Positions 34,547 to 46,599 of a stretch of 64,000 nucleotides of DNA are shown piece after piece (the first letter of the stretch is position 1; every line of letters begins with the position of its first letter). The notes below the pieces were generated by a model that made no database searches, was not told where the DNA came from, and was given only the letters and a program-made list of their open reading frames with translations. The position numbers were made by a program, and so were the translations under genes. Source of the stretch: Zanthoxylum bungeanum (Eukaryota; Streptophyta; Magnoliopsida; Sapindales; Rutaceae); NCBI GenBank assembly GCA_019454045.1, contig SKCR01037625.1, positions 1-64,000 on the forward strand. Direction: 5' to 3'.

Positions 34547-35386
34547 CGGTAAAGTAAATTTAATAGTTAAATTAGATTTTACTATTTAATTTATTTAATT
34601 GGGCTAAAATAATATATTAGATATATTAATTGAAATTAGATTTCAATGCGGAATTAAAGTTAAATTTTAATTCAAGCGAACAAATTAATTTGGAATTAAT
34701 TCGCGAGCGATTTCCGTAATAATTTTGCTAGGCATTATTATTTATTTAAATTGGATTTAATTATGTCGCGACGGAAAATTCGTTTAATCAGATTAAACGA
34801 ACCCGAGCCCGAAGTGTGTTGAGAAAGCCACTTGAATTTTGAATTAAAGTGGGTCCCACCAACTTACATCACATGTCTATCAAGTGTCAACTTGAGTGAT
34901 GGAAGTGGTCGGAGGCATTAAATGCCATTTTCCCTCCAACACTTTGCCTTTGCTTTTGGAAAAAACATATACACCTTTTGGAAAGGTGTAATTGGTAATT
35001 TTGTTTTAGAAACAAAAACACAAAACTCTTCTCTCTCTCTTCTCTACCTTGGCCGAATGGCCTTGGAACTTCTTGGCCGAATGGCCTTGCCTTTTTAAGG
35101 CCGGTTGGATCATTCTCTCCCAAGCCGAATATTGCTTCTCTTGGAGGGCGATTTTGAGCTTATTTTGTTCTAGCTAGCACTTAAAGGAGTCAAGTGAAGG
35201 TGATATGGATACTTACCCGAGAGTTTGGAACTCGATCTCAAGCTCCGAAGCTTCCAACACATCCAACAAAGAAGGAAAAAGTTTTGAACTCAATCCGATC
35301 AATGTGAGTATTCCGCAACTCCCTTTTGATTTATTCACACACAAATCACAACTTAGAGATCTTGGCATATTCTAGGAACACTAACA

Positions 35387-38272
35387 ATGGTATCAGAGCG
35401 ATCTAAGTTTGATTTGGAATTCTAGGGTTCTTAAACTTTAATTTGGGAATTTTACGTTTGGAGCTTGATTTTCTTAAATTAATGATTTGGTTGAGCTTGG
35501 ATGATGTTTAATTGGATTTTTATGTCATTGATTTTGTGAAAAATTGATTAGATTAATTTTCCCCAAATTCACATGCTTGGCCGAATATACCCTAGAATTA
35601 GCTCATGGGAATTTTTGAAATTTGACATATTGGATGTGTTGTTGGCATGATAGAAATATTGAATGTTGATTTAAATTGGATTGAAATCAAATTGAATGAT
35701 TTTGTATGCCTTAGCCGTGAGCCTTAATGCATATTATAAGATTGCTTTTGCTTCAATTTGTGTTAGACATGAATTGGAAATGTAAAGCATGATTAATTGA
35801 ATTAATTAGTGTTTTGGAAGCATTAGATTAATTAATTAATTATGGTAGTTACACTTGAATTGAATTAATTTGTAATTTGGAATAATGAATTAATTTAATT
35901 GTTGTATTTGGGCTTAATAGGCTTGGTTGGGCCAAGTTTGGTTTAGGATAATTGGTTGGATCCAATTGGGCCTAAAACCATTTCCATAAAGTCCAAATAT
36001 GATAATTGAGCCTTTAAAATTTTAATTGGGCCTAATGTGCTTAAATTGATTTTTGGCATATGGTGATTCCTAATTGGGCCTTGGCATCTTGGGTTTGACC
36101 CATAATTGCCAAAGCCCATGCCTAAAGAATTAATTGAAAGCCTATTGGATTTTAATTAAATAGTATCAGATACTAGTTGGGCCTTTGAGACCCATAAAGA
36201 TTGGATTTAGAATCCAAATCTAAAAGGCACTTTTAAAAGTGTAATTATTTAATTTGGAATTAAATATGAATTAGTATTGAATATAATTTAAATTGGATTT
36301 AAAATTATAGTTCGATATAATTCAAGAATACGTACTTTGAGTATTTATTCTTAAACGAGTTAGACTCGCGCAAATCAAATCGTTGTTTGAACATTGGATG
36401 GTCATTAATCAAAGATTAATTAATTGGATTAGATTGATTGATAACATGTTTTGTGTGAATACTTGGATGTATGAATGAATAATGTATATCGGATGGATAT
36501 TAGAAGGGTGAGGGCAATTTTGGAAATTGTTGTAATAAATTTAGAATTTATTTAATTGGACCTGCGTGTCCAGCCTATTACCTATTTTCTCATTGTATTT
36601 CTCTTCTCACCTATTCCCCTCAATGTAAATGAGGTTTCTTTAGAAGTATTATGTAATTGGGTAGAAGTATGGATTGTGCTAGCGGGAGAGAGGAAAAAGA
36701 GAGATTTGTTCTAGGAACAAGTTTGTCATATATTCATCCGCATATCATTATTAATTTATTTATCGCGCCTTATTATGCTTTTAGAATGCATGTTTAAGGG
36801 TGTATGATGAGACCTAATCAAAGATAATTAATTGGTTGCCAATTACGTGAAAAACCCTCAACAAATATTAAGCGCTTTCCTTCCATTGAATGATTCATTC
36901 TCAAGATCCAAGATTATCACTGGTTTGTTGGCCAAAGTCAAGACCTTTGTCCATCGCGGATGTGTTTGAATCATGAAGGCTTTGTTTCATATCGCATGTC
37001 TTGTCCAAATTATGATTTGTTGGCCAAAGTCAAGATCACTTCTTGTCCATCGACATCGATTACGAAGCTCTCCAAGGTCAATGAGTCACGTTTAACTAGA
37101 ATCATTAAGCTTGTTGTGCCAAAGCCAAGGCTTAGTTGATTTAGAGGAAAATGTTAGGCAATATATTGGATATATTGGCATATATCGGATATATGTTTCG
37201 GACTTGGAGGTGCAAGTTCCGATGTCTCACTAAGAAAAAAAAAACCTGGCAGTGAAATGTAATGGCCAGCAGACTAACTATGCAAGAGAAGTCTACAATG
37301 CTTGACTTAATCACCATGTCTACAAATCATTGGAAAAATTATTCTTGTGATTTTTTATCTTGGAAGGAATCATAGAGTTGTGACTTAAGACTTATTATAT
37401 TTGGAAGATTATTCTTGTTGTGATGCTTTATCTTGGACGGAATCATAGAGATGCAAACTTAAAGACCGTTCAATCTTCTAAACAAGTTGATTTACCTTTC
37501 TGTTACTATTTGCAGAATTAGTAAATAAGAGAGTTGATTATATTGTAAGGCATGTTGGCAATTATTTTGATTTTATGGAGTGTATTGTAGCCTTAAACTT
37601 TTATGATAAATTTTTTATTTTATATAAGATTGATAGATACTGTCATACTGATGCAAATCAAATTCATGTGAAACTAAGACCTAGGTTCATAGAAGAGGAG
37701 TGAGTCACCTTGAGTCCCCACAGATTCACTCATTTTATCTTCGCTTCATTAACAAGGCAAAGATCCATCATTTGTCTATAAAAATGAGTAAATGACCAAT
37801 TGAACAATCTTTCACATCACTATTACATTTGTTACAATCATTCTCATCAACAATGGCACACACAACCATATATTTTCTAGTATATTTGAGGCTTTGACAC
37901 GCAGTTCACCATGGCCCCATCATCTTATTACTGAACCATAAAACTGATTGTTTGATTGAATATGATCTATTTTTAAGGTTGTTAGTTTTGTCATATTACT
38001 CATTTCATTTGATCCATTATTCAACCTAATAAGCATAAATTATTGCTTTGATGGTTTAGTTAGTATTTTAAACAAATCTGAATTTGGGACTCAAATTGAA
38101 AATGTAACTAAGATGAGTATTATTGAATTGAAAATTTCAAATTGTTAATTTAAAATTTGGTAAGCAGTTTTTTTACAGAACACCTTAGTACGGTGCTAAT
38201 TGCCACATCCCGTGTATATGAACTTCCCCAAATCTTGCTTATATTAGGAGTTTTGTGCACAGAGTATGACAA
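35387..38272 (+). other. Interior of element W, without coding capacity
   Basis: It starts with the primer site TGGTATCAGAGCG (35388-35400). The rest is AT-rich, with no reading frame resembling gag or pol. TTGTTGGCCAAAGTCAAGA-like strings recur at 36926, 37016 and (diverged) 37114. W therefore looks like a large non-autonomous element whose 3' boundary is not clear; sequence after about 37240 may be older host or repeat DNA. Confidence 0.5.
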
Positions 38273-39150
38273 TGTTAGGATTGGTGCTCAAAGTGCCAAT
38301 CCGTATCGTATTTTTGACATTGTCATGAATAAGAACAATTCCATTTTCCATAATATTAGTTACGTAATGGTATTATTTTATATTTTGTGTAAATTATTAA
38401 TCTAATTAAGTTCAGATCGATGCTAACGTAGGTTTAGAATTTTCAAAATAGACAAAAACCTGAAAATATTTATTAGAGTGACACAATTACATGGGGTAGG
38501 TAATTTACATTGAGATGTGTCATTATTTAGTATATTCTCAAATATTAAGTTTCTGGTCAAGATTTACTAACACATGATGATTAGTAAATCTGACGAGACT
38601 AGTACAAGTCGTATATCGGATCGAGATCCGATGGTTTCATCGCAATATACCATGAGTCTCTGAGACTCGTATAGACATGTAGCTTTTCATTAGATGAGCA
38701 CTAAATGACTTAATGATAGATTCCTAATAAATGGTACACCAATATTAATAGTAATCTTCTTTAGTCGAGTAGCATATAAGATCCTTCGACTTGAGATACA
38801 ACCGTTGATATATGAATCATCATCCACTCTCAGATGTCAGTCACGTCATCGATCTTCAGCTCTGACCTCTTCATGTTTGTCGGGTATGGACCGATGCTCA
38901 TGATATCCATTGGTGTATTTGGAGAGGATTTGTTAGTCCTATGTACAAGATTTGGGTGTCACTTCATAGATCTTTTAAATCTGTGGCCACGGTATATTTT
39001 GAACATGAGTTATGAATGTTGATTAAAAGATCACGAATACATCGCGACACATATATTTATGGGATGAACAATAGAGATTTGACGTTTCTTCTATATCTTT
39101 GGTACAGTTCGAATAGCTTATGACAAAAAGATTGTGTATATGCAATGACC
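38273..39150 (+). repeat. Decayed plus-strand LTR fragment of the X/Y/Z family
   Basis: It begins TGTTAGGATTGGTGCTCAAA, the same start as the X, Y and Z LTRs. It then follows their sequence in the opposite orientation (TATATCGGATCGAGATCCGA, GGTACACCAA, AATCTGTGGCCACGG, GAGATTTGACGTTTC), with much divergence. Similarity fades near 39150. Confidence 0.65.
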
Positions 39151-39570
39151 TTAGCACATCACAGTATTTCTAGGACATGACCGGCTGCAGACAGTGATAC
39201 CATCTCCCTGAGCCTCTAACATGGATATGTATGACATGACATTACTGTTAATAGACTGCACTTGCAGTATTGACAATATGTCAACTCATTAACTTTGTTA
39301 GCACATACAAGATTATCGTGTAATACACATGAATAATATAATGTAGCTGTGTAAATATAGACATACATATATAAATATCATGTTTCATTCATGCAACTCT
39401 ATCTGGCCCCAAGGCCTACCACGACAACTGTATATACACATGGACCCATGAACATGCATTCCTAAGACTATAGTCGATACCCATCTCCTCCGAAATGAGC
39501 AATCTGACATGAGGAAGTCCTCATCGAGAGGATGTTAACGGATCTTGCAAAACAAAAATAAGAGGGTATG
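39151..39570. other. Unassigned, no gene seen
   Basis: Mixed sequence between an LTR fragment and the MCM10-like remnant. The last 100 bp may be a decayed upstream exon of that remnant, but I could not confirm it. Confidence 0.3.
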
Positions 39571-39574
39571 GGTA

Positions 39575-40362
39575 AGTTATATGAATGATCCCGAGGTTGA
39601 TAAGTTTTCTATGTTGCGTTGCGTTTAAGGTAAGACTAAAATAATGCTATTCTTGGTTGATTAGAAACAAAGAATCCGTAAATTTCTAACATTTAATTAT
39701 TTTTCTTCAGGGAACCAAGTGGTCACCTTTGGAGAGCTTAGGGAGCGCTTCTCAGAGATCAGATTTGTTTGTTTATCCACTATAAAGTACTGCATGACAC
39801 TTCATATGCTTATATATATCAGCTCTGTTTATGTTTGTAATTATGCTTTAATTATATCGAAAAATATACTATGATTTAGGTTGCAATGAGATAGTGATTT
39901 TTTTTTTTATGTTGGGTTCTTGTAGGAATTTATTGATGGGGACACTCTTTTAGGTTGTTGGGCAACTGTTGACAGAGAAGGGCCATCCTAAGACGTTCTA
40001 TATGACAGAGCTATTGTATATGGAAACTTGGGTGTTTGGATGAAAATTTTATTTCTGTCTTTTTTGTTTGGTGATGCTTATCAGAAGAACTGGAAAGAGC
40101 ATGTCGGAATAATTTTTGCACTGTTCAATTGTAGTGTCCGCTAAGATGCCAATGTATCAAGTTATCTTGTAACAATTAGGGTTTGTGTTAGTTAATTTTT
40201 CATCAAGATTTTGAAGTTTTTGGTTTGTTATTGCAGAGCCAAGGTTTTTCTTTGAGCGTGATCTCTGCAAATCAAATTCTAAAGATGGGTACTTCAGTCT
40301 ACTATGGAGTTTGCAAGAGAAAAAAAGAAGGATGGGATGGCTTGTACCGTTGTCATAAATAA
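39575..40362 (+). pseudogene. MCM10: MCM10-like DNA replication factor, unprocessed gene fragment
   Basis: Four exon-like blocks in MCM10 order on the plus strand, separated by intron-like gaps: about 39584-39629 (NDPEVDKFSMLR); 39711-39786 after TTTTTCTTCAG, reading NQVVTFGELRERFSEIRFV; about 39926-40160 (GCWATV, then LFGDAYQKNWKEHVG, FALFNCSVR); and 40237-40362 after TTGCAG, reading GFSLSVISANQILKMGTS, YGVCK and, after a frameshift in an A run, DGMACTVVINK. The last two parts are the conserved internal domain and the start of the CCCH-type zinc finger of MCM10, which loads and activates the replicative helicase. Stops and frameshifts (TAA after SVR) and loss of both gene ends make it a relic. 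Retained introns show it is a genomic fragment, not a retrocopy. It is cut at 40372 by element X. Confidence 0.8.
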
Positions 40363-40371
40363 GTATGTTGC

Positions 40372-43300
40372 AGCAAATCTTGACCAGGAGCTATGTTTGA
40401 TAATATACATATAGCAGTGACACTTCCCAATGTCAATTACAAACTAACTTTGTAACTGTGTACTGCATTATATATTATCGGCCTTTGTCTAATATATACA
40501 TATCACTAAACCACATTTAGTTTCAATCTAATCGTAATCAGATCGAATACGTATATAAAAACAAGAGGTGCAACCATAAATAAGTAATATTATGGAATAA
40601 ATGGATGTTCGTATTTATGAGTCAGACATAAATACGGTCCGGATTGGCATTCTGAGCACCAACCCCAACAATTTCTCCCACTTGCTCTAGTGCCAATCCA
40701 CGGTATCATATACACATCTCAATGTGTATCGTATCATGGCTCTCAAAAGCTCACCCAGTACTTAAGAGGTAGGCAACAAAAAGCAGATCCGCTTATGACA
40801 TATTGAGTTTGTCAAACAAACTCCATCGTTTCCCATAGTTAGCATCATTCATATTTTGTAGAATCTAAATTATACATTAATATGACACTGATGCTACATC
40901 AGTATTATGCTACAGCTACTAAGTTGTCCAAGTATTTATGGATCGAATCCAAAATACTATATGGACGACCGCAAGCACAACACCAATATAAAACTTCTAA
41001 TTTATAAGGTCACTATACATCCAATGTATCAGTTAAATAAATTTGGTGGTCCAATGAAAATCATTGGTTAAACGAGATCTTAACCACTTTCCTGAATACA
41101 ATATTCATTAAATGGACAAGGATGTGTGGTGTGATCTAGTATCAAACCATCCTTTACCATACAGATTGAACATCCAATACTTAAGTGATTAAATTCATAA
41201 AGCACCGTTCTAAATTATTTACTTTACCAAATAATTTTTCTTAATGTTTATCTCTACGTCAATGACACTAATAGTTATTATAAAATATGTAACAATTGTT
41301 TATAAAGAACAAGTGACTATCCAATAGTCTCAAGTTCCGATATCAAATATCAAAACAATCGTTAACCAATATTTCAAATAACTAGACGGGAGATCTGGTA
41401 TCCAATACCTATAGTTGTAGTATTGTGAAAATTGATATTTTCTATACACAAATATACGCATCTCCTTTCTTTAGCTTTACTATTTGCATTCAACTATTCA
41501 CAACAATTGTAAATAACTGATTAGCAAATTGTGTCATACACATTACCTCTAAAGGTAATTAAAGCTTAGAAACGTCATTACTAGATAAACAAATACCTAA
41601 TAGGGCTTTCTAAATGCCAGTCAAGAATCTCGAGACATGAACTAATTCAAGTCAATTCTTACTGCATAAGAAACTATTGTCTCTAAAGTATTATATCCTA
41701 AAGAGGATATCTATCTAGATTATCTATCATGACTTAGAAACTAAGTCATTAACCATCTTTATTTTTTAAGAAAATTGGAACAACAGTTCCCGATGGTTTA
41801 GACTAATCTAATAATATCCTAGTCTATTAGTATCTAGAACCTATTCTAGAATAACTGCAACCAAGAGTCTAGTCAGATAACATATCAAAATATGTGTGCA
41901 GTAAATAAAAGTTTAATTCTATCTACTATAGAATAAGGAAACAAACAAGCGGCAATTTCCATAATAACATACAATGCCTAAGTTATAGAATATTTTAAAC
42001 TTAGCAGTGCCTCCCACTATTTTTACGTAATGCCGTAATCCCCAACGGAAAGACGAGAATTCAATAATTAAATCGAATTCCATAATGGGAAGAGGACCCC
42101 ATGAATATATTTCGACTCACAGCAGAGGATCGGTCTCGCCGACGTATATTCACAGGTAGACAACTAATTGTCAATTACTCACTAGTGACTCCAAGGTTCC
42201 GGTCCTGGCCGTTTCTCGTTGTCGCTGCGAAGGAAGGCCCACAAGGAGACGTACCAAGGTTAAACTTGTCAATGATAAACTCAAGTTACTTGCGTAACCC
42301 TGACAGCTAGGGCATGTTCAGGATTCCGCTTTCGCTTGAATTTATCTAGTATCTAATATACATTCGGCATAAATAAATTTCTATCAGCTACACCCTCACC
42401 GCAGAGGCACGGTCTCGGATGTAGTCAACGAAAAGATATTTATAAACCGTATTGACAAGATGGACCAAGAAACAAGTATTCTAAATACTAGTTACTTTAA
42501 AACCTTATTAAGCGGGGATATTCCATTAAGTGTCATACACCCTAAATCTAATCAAATTAGATTATAACATGCATGTATAAAATCAAGAAAACATGATTAA
42601 ACATTGAATAAAATAAGCTAATCATTTATGGAGGCCTAGAATCAGACTCGCTCTGATACCATTTTGTAGGGATTTTAGAGGCTAAATCCGGTAACGCAGC
42701 GGAAGCGGTGGAAAATCAAATTTTCCGATTTCAAAAATTTTTCTCGGATTAATTAAATAAACATATTTATTTAATTATCCAATAATCAAATTATGAAATA
42801 AAATTCAAATAAATCATATTTAAGTGAATTTACCAAATTACCCTTACACTTGGTATTTAGTCCATTTTAGTCCGAAATTGATCAAATCAATTTTGAATGA
42901 TTCTAAATCATTTCTAAGATGAAATTAGCATGTTCAAAACATCAAAACACCAAAAGCAACTTAAATCCCCATTTTTCCATCCTTGGCCGAATGCTCCCTT
43001 TGGTGGGCAATTTGTGCATTTGGTCATTTCATACATCAAAACACATCAAGATGTAATCCAATGAACATGAAACTTTATATGCATCATATAAAAATCCAAA
43101 TGCACAACATATATGAAAAGGCCCAAATTTGGAATTGGTCATGAACCCTAATTTTTCAATTTCATCAAATTGGACAAATTAGACCAAATTGGTTAAATCT
43201 AACACTTCAATCATCTTTCTTCCATCCAATCAAAGTCTCAACACAATGAAACAACTCAAGATCAAATCTAGGGCATCTAAGAGTGGGTCAACAACTCTAT

Positions 43301-45302
43301 ATTAGCAACAAGGTTTCCAAAACCACAAAAGAACACTTATTACTACAATAGCCATAAGCTTCGTTCATCATACATGCTCTACACTTTCATCAAAACTTCC
43401 ATCATCAAAAACACAAATAATAAAGAAATAAATAACCTAAGAACATCATATGTTAAAGCCTGGATCCTAAAGAACATTTTCCTCTCTAATAGTAAGTTGA
43501 AGAAACTTACTAAAATCCAAGCTTTCTTTGATTTCTTCTTTCTTTATCACAAGCTTCCTTTGTTTCCATTAATGGAGTTTTCTTTAAAGTGTATTAGGTT
43601 ATCAAATGAAATGAAATGAAATGAAAACAATATATATGTGTACAAAACTTGCATTGGCCAAAAATGGTAAAGGCTAACACAAAAAATATTAATTTCAATT
43701 TCATTTCAAATTTCATTTGATCAACTTATCTTATCAACTTAATAAATATCTAAAACACCTTTATTGATATTTATTTAAGTCAACAAAAGAAACCAAGAAA
43801 AATATAACTCTTATATTTATAAGGTGTTGGCCGAAATTATGAAGAAATAAAGGAAAAAGATATTTTTATTTTTGAAACAATTTTGAACAAATATCTTAAG
43901 AAGTCAAAATCAATTTGACAACATTTTCCTTTAATGTAAAGTCAAACATTTACATTTATAATCATTTCCTAACTTTATCATTTGGTGATATATTTATATT
44001 TTAATTATATTAATCATTTAACAATTAAATAATTAAATAATTAATTAAATACAAATATATCAAATATATGTATTATATTTACTTTAAATATCTCAAATAC
44101 ATATATAATGATATGTAAAATACCTTTATTTGACTATTTATTAATATGTATTTAATAATATCATATATTAAATACAAATACACATTAATTAGGAAATGAC
44201 GGTTCGGCCCGTTCACATGTATTTTTTCGTTTAACGATTAAACGATTTATAAATAATCATCATTATTCATAAATGTTGCTCTAGTGCTCTACGAGTATGT
44301 TTCATTATTGAGACTCTTTAGATTCAGGTATATCCGTCACGAAATCCAATTTCATGTGCATAATCTATCCACCCGTAGATTATGACGATCACGGATAAAC
44401 TAGCTGAATCATAGAGGTCGAGGTCATTGCATACGTATAATCCCTCCGTCACAGGTATCCAGATAATCCCAGAGATATAGATGTAAACGTCAAATCTCTA
44501 TAGGTATTATCTCGTCGACGTATCTATTAGCAATCTTTAAATAACACTCGGAACTTACTTCCGATGTATACTGTGGCCACAGATTTAACAGACTGCTAAT
44601 TATATATGGACTACCTATGCTCTGTACACAGAACTGACGGATCCTATCTTGACAAACACAGGATATCCTGAGGATTGGTCCACACCCAACGAACAGGCGG
44701 AGGTCTGATCTAAATAGATCGGTGACATGACTGTCATCTAAGTGTGGAGGATGTCTCATACATCTACAGTGGTATCTCAAGTCGAAGGACCACTATGCTA
44801 CTCAACCCGAGAAGATTCTTATTGACGTTGGTGTACCATCCATTAAGAATCTTCGGTGAGTCGTTCAGTGTTTATACACTATAAACACCTACACATCTAT
44901 ACAAGTCTCCCTAGACTCATGGTTCATTGGGATAAACCATCGGACCAAGTCTCGATATACGACATGTACTGGTCTCAACGGATTTGACTAACCGACCCGT
45001 GTTAGCAAATCTTGACCAGGAACTATGTTTGATAATATACATATAGCAGTGACACTTCCCAATGTCAATTACAAACTAACTTTGTAACTGTGTACTGCAT
45101 TATATATTATCGGGCCTTTGTCTAATATATACATATCACTAAACCACATTTAGTTTCAATCTAATCGTAATCAGATCGAATACGTATATAAAAAAAAGAG
45201 GTGCAACCATAAATAAGTAATATTATGGAATAAGGGGATGTTCGTATTCATGAGTCAGACATAAATATGGTCCGGATTGGCGCTCTGAGCACCAACCCCA
45301 AC
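40372..45302 (-). mobile_element. Element X: large non-coding LTR element
   Basis: Minus-strand layout: 5' LTR 42665-45302 (about 2.64 kb, TGTTGGGGTT-type start, CCTACA end), primer site ATGGTATCAGAGCGAG at 42647-42662, interior of 2.0 kb, polypurine tract GCAAGTGGGAGAAAT at about 40671-40685, and 3' LTR 40372-40670, of which only the first 300 bp remain. No gag or pol is present. The last LTR base differs (AAC|T at 45302), and no target duplication can be checked because the left LTR is truncated. It is related to Y and Z. Confidence 0.8.
42119..42430 (-). repeat. Four-fold leader motif in element X
   Basis: Related strings ACAGCAGAGGATCGGTCTCG (42119), CTGCGAAGGAAGGCCCACAA (about 42225), ACAGCTAGGGCATGTTCAGG (42302) and ACCGCAGAGGCACGGTCTCG (42403) occupy the places where Y and Z have AGCTTTGGCACG motifs. 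The region is clearly more GC-rich than the rest of the element. Confidence 0.55.
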
Positions 45303-46064
45303 TGAATCCATAAACATGTGTTCAAGATACGGTTAGAGAGTTTAGGTATCTATAATTTTACATGCGTGCATGATTGATGCATGTGGTTGTGATGGCAAAG
45401 AAGCTTAAGAAGTTTCCTAACATCCTAAATTACTCTGAGATGCTATTCTTTCTTATCTTCAATAATGTGAGTACGTGTCACAATCTTACTCTCGATGGAC
45501 TAAAGTTATATCGTCATTACTGTCATGGTGTATATGCAATACGACCACTACAAGGGCCCAAATCTATTTTAATCGAGTTATAGATCATGGTGAATATATT
45601 TTCCCATAACACTTACATGGCAAATCTGACATCATCAAACTAAGGACATGATCATTTGGCCATCATCAAACCATCTCTATGACCCACATTCAACCAATCT
45701 CGACATTATCATCATCATTACCACCATGAACCCACGGTCTCACTCACCCATGCAAAATCCATGATAAGAACTCTTAATCTGGTTTGCTCATCCCTTAATT
45801 ATCATTTATCATGCTTATTCAACAACTCCATTTCATGAAAATCATGCTTGACAACTCTTAAGATCAAAGCATTCACAAACCCAAACCCTAAGTCTTTACC
45901 TCGATCATTGTGTGATTCATGAAATTGAACTTCTATCTAATCTTGATTAACCTAGAAAATGATTCTATCATGCATGAGGGTCGTGGATTCATGCTTGAGT
46001 CTCATGAGTTTACATGGTCAACTTGTTATCATTAAAAAAATGCAAGAATAAATGATAAAAAGCT
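45303..46064. other. Unassigned region, no gene recognised
   Basis: A 69-codon plus-strand frame at 45374-45583 has no features of a known protein. The rest is non-coding with ATCATCA-rich stretches. It could be the interior of the LTR element that follows. Confidence 0.3.
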
Positions 46065-46590
46065 TACATTGCTGCATAGGCTCTTGAAAATAGAAGAAAA
46101 TCGTACTCTTGAAGCTTGCTTGGAGATGAGATTTGAAGTAAAATGGAGGGTAAATGATGGTCTAGGTCGTGGGTTTCATGATAAAAAATTGGAGAAAAAT
46201 GGTCTATTTATAGTAGGCCCTGATTTCTAGAGTGTTCTGATTTAAATTGGGAAAAATCGTAGGGATCATTTGAACGTCACTCACACGTAACATGAACGCG
46301 CGCATTTTAGAAAGCCGCGTTCAAACGCTTGGTTAAACGCCACACAGACATGAATATTTTGACTAGTTTCGTTCGAACGATCTGTCAAGCGCGACACAAA
46401 CACGAATCGTAGTTTGTTTGAATGTTGGAGCAAATATGTCACAATGCGAGATCTAAAATCTTTGACATTTTACAACTAAAATTGACTTGTTACTGAGTGG
46501 GTCAACACAAGGACCCCACCAAGTTCATAATAACATATCGTACATGGATAATTACCATGATTGAAATGTCATAGATCCGGGGGTGGTACA
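46065..46590 (-). repeat. LTR-like fragment (minus) with a promoter and a decayed 52-bp array
   Basis: Reading minus from 46590: TGTACCACCCCCGGATC, a start seen in Gypsy-type LTRs. A decayed array follows (46430-46269), then a TATA-like CTATAAATAG near 46200-46210. No primer site was found, so the 3' edge is uncertain. Within it GTTCAAACG/GTTCGAACG-type units recur at about 46269, 46319, 46371 and 46424, with 50-53 bp spacing. Confidence 0.5.
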
Positions 46591-46599
46591 TACCTCGAC

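Larger units (their letters stand above)
12642..35386 (+). mobile_element. Long Copia-type 5' LTR of element W, split into three pieces by insertions
   Basis: The LTR pieces are 12642-12715, 21254-21973 and 34127-35386, about 2.05 kb when the insertions are ignored. It starts TGTTGGACAATTATG and ends AACACTAACA, directly followed by TGGTATCAGAGCG (35388-35400), a tRNA-iMet primer site. Two insertions interrupt it: element U (target duplication GTGAC) and the Athila-like element (target duplication ATACT). An uninterrupted copy of its 5' quarter lies at 49312-49813 and confirms the first join. W sits in the leader of element V; the 5 bases before it are CCTAT. Confidence 0.85.

Noticed and set aside
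34887..35123. Minus-strand frame with repeated Pro-Phe-Gly strings
   Set aside because: It comes from a duplicated CTTGGCCGAATGGCC string in the W LTR, read on the wrong strand.
42101..42310. Plus-strand 69-codon frame as a gene
   Set aside because: It is antisense to the leader of element X, is not kept open in Y or Z, and shows no protein-like features.
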